Shown here: positions 21,599 to 29,670 of the stretch, piece after piece
Position numbering within the stretch: position 1 is the stretch's first letter
Layout of the letters: the number at the start of each line of letters is the position of its first letter
Source: Denitromonas sp.
GTDB taxonomy: Bacteria > Pseudomonadota > Gammaproteobacteria > Burkholderiales > Rhodocyclaceae
Length of the DNA stretch: 64,000 bases
NCBI RefSeq assembly: GCF_034676725.1
Contig: NZ_JAUCBR010000004.1
Span: forward strand, 4,182,001 to 4,246,000
Direction of reading: 5' to 3'
Made by a program: the position numbers and the translations under genes
Notes under the pieces: generated by a model
The model's input: only the letters and a program-made list of their open reading frames with translations
The model's database searches: none
Told to the model about the DNA's origin: nothing

Positions 21599-23773
21599 AT
21601 GGGCACGAACGACACCAAAACGGCCGGCAAATGTCCGGTCATGCACGGCGGCAACACGGCCGCCGGTGCATCCAACACGGCCTGGTGGCCGAATGCGCTG
21701 AACCTCGACATTCTCCACCAGCACGACACCAAGACCAATCCGCTGGGCGAGGGCTTCAGCTACCGCGAAGCGGTCAAGACACTCGATTTCGACGCGCTCA
21801 AGCGCGACGTCACCGCCCTGATGACCGACAGCCAGGACTGGTGGCCGGCTGACTGGGGCCACTACGGCGGCCTGATGATCCGCATGGCCTGGCACTCGGC
21901 CGGCTCCTACCGCACGGCAGACGGCCGTGGGGGCGGCGGCACCGGCAACCAGCGCTTCGCCCCGCTCAACTCCTGGCCCGACAACGGCAACCTCGACAAG
22001 GCCCGCCGCCTGCTCTGGCCGATCAAGAAAAAGTACGGTAACAAGATCAGCTGGGCCGACCTCATGCTGCTCGCCGGCAACGTGGCCTATGAGTCGATGG
22101 GGCTCAAGACTTTCGGCTTCGGCTTTGGCCGCGAAGACATCTGGCATCCGGAAAAGGACACCTACTGGGGCGCCGAGAAGGAATGGCTCGCCCCCAGCGA
22201 CAACCCCAACAGCCGCTACTCCGGCGAGCGTGACCTCGCCAACCCGCTGGCCGCGGTCATGATGGGCCTGATCTATGTGAACCCCGAAGGCGTTGACGGC
22301 AAGCCCGACCCGCTCAAGACCGCGCAGGACGTCCGCGTCACCTTCGCCCGCATGGCCATGAACGACGAAGAAACCGTCGCCCTCACCGCCGGCGGCCACA
22401 CCGTCGGCAAGGCCCACGGCAATGGCGATGCCGCCAAGCTCGGCCCCGCACCCGAAGGCGCCGACGTCGAAGAGCAAGGCTTTGGCTGGATGAACCACAG
22501 CACCCGCGGCGTTGGCCGCGATGCGGTCACCAGCGGCCTCGAAGGCGCGTGGACCACCCACCCGACTCAGTGGGACAACGGCTACTTCGACATGCTGCTC
22601 AACCACGAGTGGGAGCTGAAAAAGAGCCCCGCCGGCGCCTGGCAGTGGGAGCCGGTCGGTCTCGCCGAGGGCGACATGCCGCCCGACGCCGAAGACCCCG
22701 CACAGCACAGCCGCGTGATCATGACCGACGCCGACATGGCCATGAAGATGGACCCGGCCTACCGCGCCATCTCCGAGCGCTTCCACAAGGACCCGGCCTA
22801 CTTCTCCGAGGTGTTTGCCCGCGCCTGGTTCAAGCTCACCCACCGCGACATGGGCCCCAAGGCGCGCTACATCGGCCCCGAAGTGCCGGCCGAAGACCTC
22901 ATCTGGCAAGACCCGGTGCCGGCCGGCAACAGCAGCTATGACGTGAACGCCGTCAAAGCCAGGATCGCCGCCAGCGGACTGAGCATCAGCGAGATGGTGA
23001 GCACCGCCTGGGACAGCGCCCGCACCTACCGCGGTTCCGACATGCGCGGCGGCGCCAACGGCGCACGCATCCGCCTCGCCCCGCAAAAGGACTGGGCCGG
23101 CAACGAGCCCGAGCGCCTCGCCAAGGTACTGTCCGTGCTCGAACCCATCGCCGCCGCCACCGGCGCCAGCGTGGCCGACGTGATCGTGCTCGCCGGCAAC
23201 GTGGGCATCGAGCAAGCCGCCAAGGCCGCCGGGGTGAGCGTCAGCGTGCCCTTCTCGCCGGGCCGCGGCGACGCCACCGACGCGCAGACCGACGCCGACT
23301 CCTTCGACGTGCTCGAACCGCTGCACGATGGCTATCGCAACTGGCTCAAGAGCGACTACGTCGTCAGCGCCGAAGAGCTGCTGCTCGACCGCAGCCAGCT
23401 CATGGGCCTCACCGCGGTGGAAATGACCGCACTGCTCGGCGGCATGCGCGTGCTCGGCACCAATCATGGCGGCAGCCAGCACGGCGTCTTCACCGACCGC
23501 GTCGGCGCGCTGACGAACGACTTCTTCGTCAATCTCACCGACATGGCCAACACCTGGAAGCCGACCGGCAAGAATCTGTATGAGATTCGTGACCGCAAGA
23601 GCGGCGCGGTCAAATGGACGGCCACCCGGGTCGACCTGGTCTTCGGCTCCAACTCGATCCTGCGCGCCTATGCCGAGGTGTACGCCCAGGACGACAACAA
23701 GGAGAAGTTCGTGCAGGACTTTGTTGCCGCCTGGACCAAGGTGATGAACGCCGATCGCTTCGATCTGGCCTGA
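21599..23773 (+). CDS. katG: Catalase-peroxidase KatG
   Basis: Bifunctional haem enzyme that removes hydrogen peroxide. About 724 residues, the full two-domain length. The active-site distal Arg, Trp and His are in RMAWHSAG (near residue 97), the proximal His in GGHTVGKAHG, and Tyr (GLIYVNPEG) and Met (ARMAMNDEE) of the Met-Tyr-Trp adduct needed for catalase activity are present. Two ATGs, 21593 and 21599, compete; the second has better spacing from AGGAG. It stands alone between terminators. Confidence 0.97.
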   Translation: MGTNDTKTAGKCPVMHGGNTAAGASNTAWWPNALNLDILHQHDTKTNPLGEGFSYREAVKTLDFDALKRDVTALMTDSQDWWPADWGHYGGLMIRMAWHSAGSYRTADGRGGGGTGNQRFAPLNSWPDNGNLDKARRLLWPIKKKYGNKISWADLMLLAGNVAYESMGLKTFGFGFGREDIWHPEKDTYWGAEKEWLAPSDNPNSRYSGERDLANPLAAVMMGLIYVNPEGVDGKPDPLKTAQDVRVTFARMAMNDEETVALTAGGHTVGKAHGNGDAAKLGPAPEGADVEEQGFGWMNHSTRGVGRDAVTSGLEGAWTTHPTQWDNGYFDMLLNHEWELKKSPAGAWQWEPVGLAEGDMPPDAEDPAQHSRVIMTDADMAMKMDPAYRAISERFHKDPAYFSEVFARAWFKLTHRDMGPKARYIGPEVPAEDLIWQDPVPAGNSSYDVNAVKARIAASGLSISEMVSTAWDSARTYRGSDMRGGANGARIRLAPQKDWAGNEPERLAKVLSVLEPIAAATGASVADVIVLAGNVGIEQAAKAAGVSVSVPFSPGRGDATDAQTDADSFDVLEPLHDGYRNWLKSDYVVSAEELLLDRSQLMGLTAVEMTALLGGMRVLGTNHGGSQHGVFTDRVGALTNDFFVNLTDMANTWKPTGKNLYEIRDRKSGAVKWTATRVDLVFGSNSILRAYAEVYAQDDNKEKFVQDFVAAWTKVMNADRFDLA

Positions 23774-23791
23774 TTCGCCAGGCAACAAAGC

Positions 23792-23831
23792 AACGGCCCC
23801 ACGCTGCGGCATATCGCAGCGTGGGGCCGTT
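23792..23831. terminator. Bidirectional terminator between katG and the convergent hydrolase
   Basis: A perfect 17-bp stem (AACGGCCCCACGCTGCG, 23792-23808, with its complement 23815-23831) around a 6-nt loop lies between two convergent genes. It ends in TTT on the plus side. Confidence 0.85.
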
Positions 23832-23854
23832 TCATGTTCTGCGGCGCCGCCAGC

Positions 23855-24673
23855 TCACCCAAGCGCGGCCAAAAACCGCGACACCAGGCCGATGACCGTA
23901 TCGGGCTGCTCGCGGTGCGGCACATGGCGGGTGTCAGGCAGGATCTCGACCTGCGACGGGCCCGAACACCCCTCCCCGATCATCTCCGGATGGCGCGCCG
24001 AACCATATTCATCTTGCCGTCCGTGAATGACCAGCGTCGGGCAGCGCACCTGCGGCAATACCGGCGCAAGCGACCATGACGCAAAATCCGGGTGCAGCCA
24101 GCGCTCCGTCCAGGCATCGAGCACCCAGCGCGCCTTGTCGCCGTGATACTTCTCAAGCCGCTGCACTTGCGCCACGTCCTTGAACTGCGCCTTCGCCACA
24201 CGGATGCCATCCAGCGTCCGGTCTTCGGTAAACGCTTGTGCCGACTCGGTAATCAGCGCGCGACACTGCCCAGCGAGCGCCGCCGCGCAATGCACCGCCA
24301 TGCCACCCCCAACGCTGTGCCCGAAGGCGATGAATTCGCTCAAGCCAAGCTGCGCCAGCACCACCGGGAAATAGACCGCCGCTTCCTCGGCAACGAAATC
24401 GAGCGATGGCAAGGCCCCGCGCGGATCGGAGTGGCCAAAGCCGAGCCGGTCATAGGCAATCACCCGGCGCCCGGTCGCCTCACTCAGGCGCAGCGGAAAA
24501 TCCCGCCACAGCTCGACGCTGCCCAGCGAATCATGAAACAGCACAACAGGGCAGCGCGGCGCGGGGTCCGTCGGCTGGTGCGACGGCGTCCACGCGCGCA
24601 CAAAGATGCGCCCCAGCGGATGCGCCACCCAGTGATCACTTGAATGGATACGGTGAGAGTCGGGGTTGGTCAT
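23855..24673 (-). CDS. Alpha/beta hydrolase
   Basis: A 272-residue serine hydrolase from the ATG at 24671-24673 (MTNPDSHRIHSSDHW). The fold is clear from VVLFHDSLGSVELWRDFP, YDRLGFGHSD, the nucleophile elbow GHSVGG and the C-terminal His in PDTRHVPHRE. Close to the esterase/haloperoxidase-like group; substrate unknown. Its upstream region holds a strong palindrome that may control it. An in-frame extension to 24829 lacks protein character. Confidence 0.78.
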   Translation of the reverse strand: MTNPDSHRIHSSDHWVAHPLGRIFVRAWTPSHQPTDPAPRCPVVLFHDSLGSVELWRDFPLRLSEATGRRVIAYDRLGFGHSDPRGALPSLDFVAEEAAVYFPVVLAQLGLSEFIAFGHSVGGGMAVHCAAALAGQCRALITESAQAFTEDRTLDGIRVAKAQFKDVAQVQRLEKYHGDKARWVLDAWTERWLHPDFASWSLAPVLPQVRCPTLVIHGRQDEYGSARHPEMIGEGCSGPSQVEILPDTRHVPHREQPDTVIGLVSRFLAALG

Positions 24674-24780
24674 TGATTCATGCTCTGTTGGCTCGGCGGG
24701 TGCTGTTGTGTGGCCACAGTGCAAACCCGGCGCCGTAATGGTCGCCGGCCTGCCCTTGGCCCGGTCCAGCCTAAATCTGG

Positions 24781-24796
24781 TTAACGTTAACGTCAA
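24781..24796. promoter_or_regulatory. Candidate operator palindrome TTAACGTTAACGTCAA
   Basis: In the 285-bp gap between the hydrolase and VOC genes, a 16-bp near-perfect dyad (arms TTAACGT and ACGTCAA around TA; one mismatch) overlaps the perfect palindrome GTTAACGTTAAC (24780-24791). The arrangement resembles operators of MerR-family regulators of acyl-CoA catabolism (LiuR type). The rest of the gap shows no gene. Confidence 0.4.
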
Positions 24797-24958
24797 CTCA
24801 TTGGCCCGACACCACGCTGCCCGATCCACTCAACGGCAGCCACGTGGCACACACGCCGCACCCGGCGCCGGCTCGCAAGCGCAGACTCTGCGCGTCAGCC
24901 CCGGCACAGCCTCGGCATGGATCGGGCGCCCGCAAAGCCCGACCCACCCGCCTGCAAA

Positions 24959-25462
24959 CTACCCCTGATACGCCCCCGCCGCGTAGGTCAGCTCATAGCT
25001 GTGGCTGTAAATCTCCAGGATGTTGCCGAACGGGTCTTCCATGTACACCATGCGGTAGGGCTTCTCACCCGGAAAATACTCGCGCACCGGCATGCGCTGC
25101 TTGCCGCCGGCGGCCACCACTTTGGCGGCCAGGCCTTCCACGTCCGGGTCCTGCACGCAGAAGTGGAACACCCCGCTCTTCCAGTATTCAAAGTTGTTCT
25201 CCGGCTTCTGCGCATTGCGGAATTCAAAGATCTCCACGCCAATACGATCGCCCGTCAACAGATGCGCGATGCGGAACGAACCCCAATCGGCGCCGAACAC
25301 ATCGGTGCACATCACGCCAATGGCCGAATCGTCTTCGGTGATCGTCGTCGGCGGCATGATCAGATACCAGCCCATCACCTCGGTGTAGAACTTCACCGCC
25401 GCGTCGAGATCGGTCACCGACAGGCCAATGTGAGAAAAACTGCGCGGGTAGGTTTGCGACAT
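24959..25462 (-). CDS. VOC (glyoxalase/dioxygenase superfamily) protein
   Basis: The 167 residues form two beta-alpha-beta-beta-beta modules of the vicinal oxygen chelate fold. Candidate metal ligands are His in SFSHIGLSV, His in GVFHFCVQDPDV and Glu in NILEIYSHSYE. The fold covers glyoxalases, extradiol dioxygenases and resistance proteins, so the reaction cannot be fixed. Divergent from a LysR regulator 95 bp away, which suggests that regulator controls it. Confidence 0.8.
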   Translation of the reverse strand: MSQTYPRSFSHIGLSVTDLDAAVKFYTEVMGWYLIMPPTTITEDDSAIGVMCTDVFGADWGSFRIAHLLTGDRIGVEIFEFRNAQKPENNFEYWKSGVFHFCVQDPDVEGLAAKVVAAGGKQRMPVREYFPGEKPYRMVYMEDPFGNILEIYSHSYELTYAAGAYQG

Positions 25463-25557
25463 GACGCACCTCCATCAATTGAACAGGTGGCCAGTCTAGG
25501 CTTGCACCATCATAATCAACAATGGCGCAAACCTGATTACTTCAATAACACTTGCTT

Positions 25558-26424
25558 ATGCTAAATCCGCAGTGGCTCCGCACCTTCCGAACCCTCGCCG
25601 AGGTGGGCAACTTCACCCGCACGGCCGAGCAGCTCGACCTAACCCAGGCCGCCGTCAGCCAGCATGTGCAACGGCTCGAAGCGCAGCTCGGCCCACTGCT
25701 CATCCGCCGCCCGCGTCAGATCGAGCTCACCCCCGCCGGCCGCGCCCTGCTCGACTACTGCGCCGAGGTCGCCGCCGCCGACCTGCGCCTGCAGCAAAGC
25801 CTCAATGACGACGACGCCACGCAAGGCGAGATCAGCCTCATCACCCCCGGCAGCATCGGCCTCGCCCTCTACCCCCGCCTGCTCGAGCTGCAACAACAGC
25901 ACCCCGGCCTCAGCATCCGCCACCGCTTCGCCCCCGATCAGGACGTGCTCACCGCCGTGCTCGACAACCAGTTCGAACTCGGCCTCGTCACCCTCCGCCC
26001 CGACGACCCGCGCCTCACCGTCAGCCGCTTCGCCGAAGAACCCCTCGAACTCATCGCCCCCGCCGGCGTGCCCGCCCACACCTGGGCCGAGCTCGACGCC
26101 CTCGGTTTCATCAACCACCCCGACGGCCACGCCATGGCGAACCGCCTGCTCACCCGCCGCTACCCCGGCGCCCCCGGCATCCGCAGCCTGCGCTGCACCG
26201 GCTTCACCAACCAGATCGCGCTTATTCTCGAACCTGTCTCACGCGGCCTCGGCTTTACCGTACTCCCCCGCTACGCCAGGCAAGCCTTCGCACGGCAGGA
26301 CGCGATTCAGGTGGTGGAGGGAGAGCCGGCGGTGATGGATACCTTGTGGTTGATCCATCGGGCGGAGTGGGGACTGTCGGCGCGGGGGCGGTGGGTGGTT
26401 GGGGTGTTGCGGGGTGGGCTTTGA
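25558..26424 (+). CDS. LysR-family transcriptional regulator
   Basis: About 288 residues from the ATG at 25558. The N-terminal winged helix-turn-helix is WLRTFRTLAEVGNFTRTAEQLDLTQAAVSQHVQRLE in pattern (aromatic start, N-F-T-R-T-A-E, S-Q-H-V), followed by the substrate-binding domain from about residue 90. Divergent from the VOC gene, whose promoter it probably regulates. The last ~40 codons use noticeably different codon choice (G-rich), possibly just the 3' end composition. Inducer unknown. Confidence 0.88.
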   Translation: MLNPQWLRTFRTLAEVGNFTRTAEQLDLTQAAVSQHVQRLEAQLGPLLIRRPRQIELTPAGRALLDYCAEVAAADLRLQQSLNDDDATQGEISLITPGSIGLALYPRLLELQQQHPGLSIRHRFAPDQDVLTAVLDNQFELGLVTLRPDDPRLTVSRFAEEPLELIAPAGVPAHTWAELDALGFINHPDGHAMANRLLTRRYPGAPGIRSLRCTGFTNQIALILEPVSRGLGFTVLPRYARQAFARQDAIQVVEGEPAVMDTLWLIHRAEWGLSARGRWVVGVLRGGL

Positions 26425-26442
26425 CATCGCTCCTGCATCAAG

Positions 26443-26492
26443 CTTCAACGTTCGATCAGGATACCCATTTACGGTATGCTCTCGCGTTGGAA
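26443..26492 (+). other. Possible degenerate attC-like hairpin
   Basis: Between the LysR gene and the AT-rich lipoprotein gene, CTTCAAC (26443) and GTTGGAA (26486) resemble attC R'' and R' boxes with one mismatch each to RYYYAAC and GTTRRRY, and ATACC pairs with GGTAT inside. At 50 bp it is short for an attC and may simply be the LysR terminator hairpin. Confidence 0.25.
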
Positions 26493-26617
26493 AACATTCC
26501 AAACCTGTGATCTCAGCGATGCCAGGTTGCATGAAACGTGACCGCACTATGCATACAGAAATTCAGGCCTGATACATCAAAGCTATCAACACTCATAATT
26601 CCATCCATGGAGAAAGA

Positions 26618-27268
26618 ATGAAAAATGCATTAATCGCAGCAGCCATTGTTTTAATGACCGGCTGCACAACCGTGACGTACAACGGCACTGACATATTTGT
26701 TGAAGAAATCAGCCACCCTGAAGTTGGCAAAGTGATTACTGCGTATGTCGGAGACCACATGGTCCAAAAAGGAACCATTACCGAGGAGAGTGTGCTGCTG
26801 GTACACAAAACAATTGACGGCGCTTTATACGACATACCGGCCAAAAAATATCCTCAAATCGGTTATGACGAAAAGCAAGATTTTTACTCGGCTGCCGGGG
26901 TAATAAGAAGTGGTTTAGCAGATCCGATTCAAGCACTTGCATTGAGGAAAGAAGAGAATTCCGAGCTTTGCGTTGTCACAACTTTTGGTGGCAGCGCCTG
27001 CTACAAGGGTGTGTATGAGCGAAAAAAACAGCTTTCAGAAAGGGGCAACAGCTTCCAGCAAACTTTAATATACAGCGGTCGAATTGGAGACAAAATAAAT
27101 ATTGGCTATCGCGAATTCAGCAACAACACTGCGAGGCCAGCATTTAACAATGATGTCGAGTATGATTTAGCATCTTCAAGCACCATTGGGTACAAAGGCG
27201 CATTAATCGAAGTAATAAAAGCTGACAACAGCAGCATTACCTATAGATTAATTCGCAACTTCCCGTAA
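26618..27268 (+). CDS. Hypothetical lipoprotein, probable integron gene-cassette product
   Basis: 216 residues, not recognised. A lipoprotein signal MKNALIAAAIVLMTGC ends in the lipobox LMTGC, so the mature protein should be anchored to a membrane by Cys16. The mature part is mixed beta-rich with two more Cys (ELCVVTTFGGSAC). Base composition is far lower in GC than the neighbours and codon use is different (AAA, ATA, TTA frequent), a sign of transfer. RBS GGAGAAAGA precedes the ATG. An attC site starts 3-10 bp after its stop codon, the standard place in a gene cassette. Confidence 0.75.
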   Translation: MKNALIAAAIVLMTGCTTVTYNGTDIFVEEISHPEVGKVITAYVGDHMVQKGTITEESVLLVHKTIDGALYDIPAKKYPQIGYDEKQDFYSAAGVIRSGLADPIQALALRKEENSELCVVTTFGGSACYKGVYERKKQLSERGNSFQQTLIYSGRIGDKINIGYREFSNNTARPAFNNDVEYDLASSSTIGYKGALIEVIKADNSSITYRLIRNFP

Positions 27269-27270
27269 TG

Positions 27271-27340
27271 TTTCGAACAACGCTCAGCTTGGGACGGACA
27301 GACGCTGCGCTTCGCCTTACCCCAAAGCACGGCGTTAAAT
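27271..27340 (+). other. attC recombination site of an integron gene cassette
   Basis: Right after the lipoprotein stop codon, AACGC (27279-27283) pairs with GGCGTT (27331-27336), an unpaired spacer follows (TCA against AC), then GCTT-GGG (27287-27293) pairs with CCC-A-AAGC (27321-27328) leaving one extrahelical A. The centre GCGCTTCGC forms a small terminal hairpin. The site ends with GTTAAAT, a perfect GTTRRRY core. Length, unpaired spacer and extrahelical base match attC architecture (compare AACAAACGCCTCAAG in Vibrio repeats). R'' fits RYYYAAC poorly. No integrase gene is in the window. Confidence 0.7.
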
Positions 27341-27343
27341 AGT

Positions 27344-27604
27344 ATGGTCTCGCGCCGACAACTATTGCTCTATTTGGGTCTGATCGTATCCTTTCCGGCT
27401 GCTGGCTATGCCGCCATGAGCTGCGCCTCGTACGCTTGGCTCAATGCGGCGGAGCCTGATCGCTGGACAGCGGAAAAAGCCGGATTGTGGTTCGGCGGCG
27501 CGGCCGCACTGACTGTGCTCTTCCTTGCGCTTTTCGTTTATTGCCTTGTATCGCTCATTCGTTCGGCAAATAAAGCACACCGGGAGCGTGGCAGTAGCAC
27601 ATAA
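27344..27604 (+). CDS. Hypothetical small membrane protein
   Basis: 86 residues with two predicted membrane helices: LLLYLGLIVSFPAAGYAAM near residues 7-26 and GAAALTVLFLALFVYCLVS near 51-70, with a basic C-terminal tail. Not recognised. The ATG lies 4 bp after the attC core, where the first gene of the next cassette would start, but no second attC is seen behind it, so the cassette may be truncated or the gene may be resident. Moderately confident that it is coding. Confidence 0.55.
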   Translation: MVSRRQLLLYLGLIVSFPAAGYAAMSCASYAWLNAAEPDRWTAEKAGLWFGGAAALTVLFLALFVYCLVSLIRSANKAHRERGSST

Positions 27605-27666
27605 CCCCAGAGTCTGATCTTGAAGCGCACACGGAGCCAAGGCCTGAAATCAATTTCACACCCCCC

Positions 27667-28065
27667 TCACCGCCCCACCGCCATCAACTCCTTCAATATC
27701 CCGCACGCCTCCACCGCCCGCTGCTCGCCGCATCGGGCGCGTAGCGTCATCAACTGCGCTTCCAGCGCCTGCATGGCCTTGATGCGCTCGCGCACGGTGT
27801 CGAGTTGGGCGTCGATGAGGGCGTTCACGTCGCCGCAGTCGGCATCGGGGTGATCGGCCACTTCGATGAGGTGGCGGATTTCGGCCAGGGGCATGTCGAG
27901 GGCGCGGCAGTGGCGGATGAAGGCGAGGCGTTCGGCGTGTTGGGGGCCGAACAGGCGGTAGCCGTTGGGTGCGCGGGTGGCTACGGGGAGCAGGCCTTCT
28001 TTTTCGTAGTAGCGGATGATGTCTACATCCACGCCGCAGGCGCGGGCGAGCTCGCCGATTTGCAT
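27667..28065 (-). CDS. MerR-family Cd(II)/Pb(II)-responsive regulator (CadR/PbrR type)
   Basis: 132 residues from the ATG at 28063-28065 (MQIGELARACGVDVDIIRYYE). The N-terminal MerR helix-turn-helix is followed by a dimerisation helix and the three metal-sensing cysteines of the Cd/Pb group: one in ADCGDV and a C-x8-C pair in RCGEQRAVEACG, matching Cys78, Cys113 and Cys122 of PbrR-like proteins. Divergent from a CDF efflux gene, with the dyad operator between them. It should repress and, with metal, activate the efflux promoter by DNA untwisting. Confidence 0.88.
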   Translation of the reverse strand: MQIGELARACGVDVDIIRYYEKEGLLPVATRAPNGYRLFGPQHAERLAFIRHCRALDMPLAEIRHLIEVADHPDADCGDVNALIDAQLDTVRERIKAMQALEAQLMTLRARCGEQRAVEACGILKELMAVGR

Positions 28066-28096
28066 GGTGCGCTCCAGATGGCTTCCAATGAGGCGG

Positions 28097-28127
28097 TTGA
28101 CCCTGGAGTGGCTCCAGGGTTTCAAAT
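28097..28127 (+). promoter_or_regulatory. MerR-type operator/promoter of the CDF efflux gene
   Basis: A -35 TTGACC (28097-28102) overlaps the dyad ACCCTGGAG (28100-28108) TGG CTCCAGGGT (28112-28120), and a weak -10 (TCAAAT, about 28122) lies 19 bp from the -35. Overlong spacing with a dyad inside it is the hallmark of MerR-regulated promoters; the arms closely resemble Cd/Pb operators. Confidence 0.88.
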
Positions 28128-28156
28128 GGTGCCATCAATTTGAAGGAATGGGTGCC

Positions 28157-28798
28157 ATGTCAGCTTGTTGCAATGGTGGCTGCAGTGCCAGCACGCCGCA
28201 GGTGAGCCCCCGCTACCGGCGGGTGTTGTGGATCGCGCTGGTGATCAATGCGGTGATGTTTGCGGTCGAGATTGTCGGCGGCATGCGCTCGGGCTCGGTG
28301 TCGCTGCTGGCCGATGCGGTGGACTTTGCCGGCGACGCGGCCAACTACGGGCTGTCGCTGGCAGTGTTGTCGATGGGCTTGCTGTGGCGGGCGCGGGCGG
28401 CGCTGGTGAAGGGCTTCACCATGGGCGCCTACGGGCTGTTCGTGCTGGGCAAGACGCTGTGGGCGGCGCTGGCGGGCGTGCCGCCCGAGGCGATCACCAT
28501 GGGGGTGATCGGGCTGGTGGCGCTGGCGGCGAACGTATCGGTAGCCTTCATGCTCTACGCCTACCGCGATGGCGATGCGAACATGCGCTCGGTGTGGCTG
28601 TGCAGCCGCAACGACGCCATTGTGAACGTGGCCATCGTGCTGGCGGCGGTGGGTGTGTTTGGCACCGGCACCGCCTGGCCCGATCTGCTGGTAGCGGCGA
28701 TTGTGGCTGGCCTGGCGCTGACCGCGGCGGTGAGCGTAGTGCGCCAGGCGCGCGGCGAGATCGACAGCGAGCAGCTGGCGGCGCGCACGGTGGCCTGA
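28157..28798 (+). CDS. CDF-type heavy-metal cation efflux transporter
   Basis: 213 residues with six membrane segments and no C-terminal cytoplasmic domain, a short cation diffusion facilitator form. The candidate metal site is DAVDFAGD in helix 2 and NDAIVN in helix 5. The N-terminus MSACCNGGCSAS is cysteine-rich and could capture soft metals such as Cd, Pb or Zn. The ATG at 28157 is chosen over 28148 because AAGGA sits too close to the latter. Divergent from the Cd/Pb regulator, which implies metal-induced export from the cytoplasm. Confidence 0.85.
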   Translation: MSACCNGGCSASTPQVSPRYRRVLWIALVINAVMFAVEIVGGMRSGSVSLLADAVDFAGDAANYGLSLAVLSMGLLWRARAALVKGFTMGAYGLFVLGKTLWAALAGVPPEAITMGVIGLVALAANVSVAFMLYAYRDGDANMRSVWLCSRNDAIVNVAIVLAAVGVFGTGTAWPDLLVAAIVAGLALTAAVSVVRQARGEIDSEQLAARTVA

Positions 28799-28863
28799 AC
28801 AGGGGTAAGGTCTGCCGCATGGGGCGGCGCGGCGTCGCCTGACCAAAACCCAGGAGGGCGGGC

Positions 28864-29595
28864 ATGACAGCGACCAACAAGCCGATTGCACTGGTAGTAG
28901 GCGCGGGCGACCACCTCGGCGCGGCCATCGCGCAGCGCTTTGCGCGCGAGGGCTATCACATAGTGGCCACCCGTCGCCGGGGCGACCTCACCGCGCTGGT
29001 GCAGGCGGTGGAGGCACTGGGCGCGAGCGCCACGGCGATCCATTCCGACGCGCGCGACGAGCAGCAGGTGATCGACCTCGTCGAGCAGGTGGAGACCACG
29101 CTCGACCCGATCGCGGTGACGGTGTTCAACGTGGGCGGCAATGTGCGCCATGGCATTGTCGACACCACCGCGCAGGTGTACCGCAAGGTGTGGGAGATGT
29201 GCGCCTTCGCCGGCTTTCTGGTGGGGCGCGAGGTGGCCAGGCGGATGCTCGCGCGCAAGGCCGGCACGATTCTGTTCACCGGCGCCTCGGCCAGCCTGCG
29301 CGGCGGCAACGGCTTTGCGGCCTTTGCCGGCGGCAAGCACGCGCTGCGGGCGCTGGCGCAGAGCATGGCGCGCGAGCTGGGGCCGCAGGGCATCCATGTG
29401 GCGCATGTGGTGGTCGACGGCCTGATCGAGAACGAAAACACGGCCCGGCTGATGCCGGAGCTGTACGCCAGCAAGGGGCCGGACGGCATCATCCGGCCGG
29501 ACGACTTGGCGGAGGTCTACTGGCAGCTGCACCGCCAGCCACGCACGGCGTGGACCTTCGAACTCGATGTGCGCCCGGGTGTGGAGCCCTGGTAG
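28864..29595 (+). CDS. SDR-family oxidoreductase with Tyr-to-Phe change at the catalytic position
   Basis: 243 residues with a Rossmann fold. The cofactor motif is VVGAGDHLG (GxGxxLG variant), the NVGG motif stands for NNAG, and the serine is in FTGASASLRGG. The Y-x3-K position reads FAAFAGGKHALR, with Phe in place of the catalytic Tyr. Phe at this place is, as far as I recall, seen in some SDR relatives, so it may act by another mechanism or not be a classical dehydrogenase. A good ribosome site (AGGAGGG) precedes the ATG. Function unknown. Confidence 0.82.
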   Translation: MTATNKPIALVVGAGDHLGAAIAQRFAREGYHIVATRRRGDLTALVQAVEALGASATAIHSDARDEQQVIDLVEQVETTLDPIAVTVFNVGGNVRHGIVDTTAQVYRKVWEMCAFAGFLVGREVARRMLARKAGTILFTGASASLRGGNGFAAFAGGKHALRALAQSMARELGPQGIHVAHVVVDGLIENENTARLMPELYASKGPDGIIRPDDLAEVYWQLHRQPRTAWTFELDVRPGVEPW

Positions 29596-29670
29596 GACAC
29601 TGCGCCAGGTCAACGCCTCACCCGGCCGCACCCCTAGAATCGGTCCAATGCCCCAACACAATCCAAGACC

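Noticed and set aside
21512..23812. 766-codon open frame opposite katG
   Set aside because: Antisense shadow, no motifs; katG is certain.
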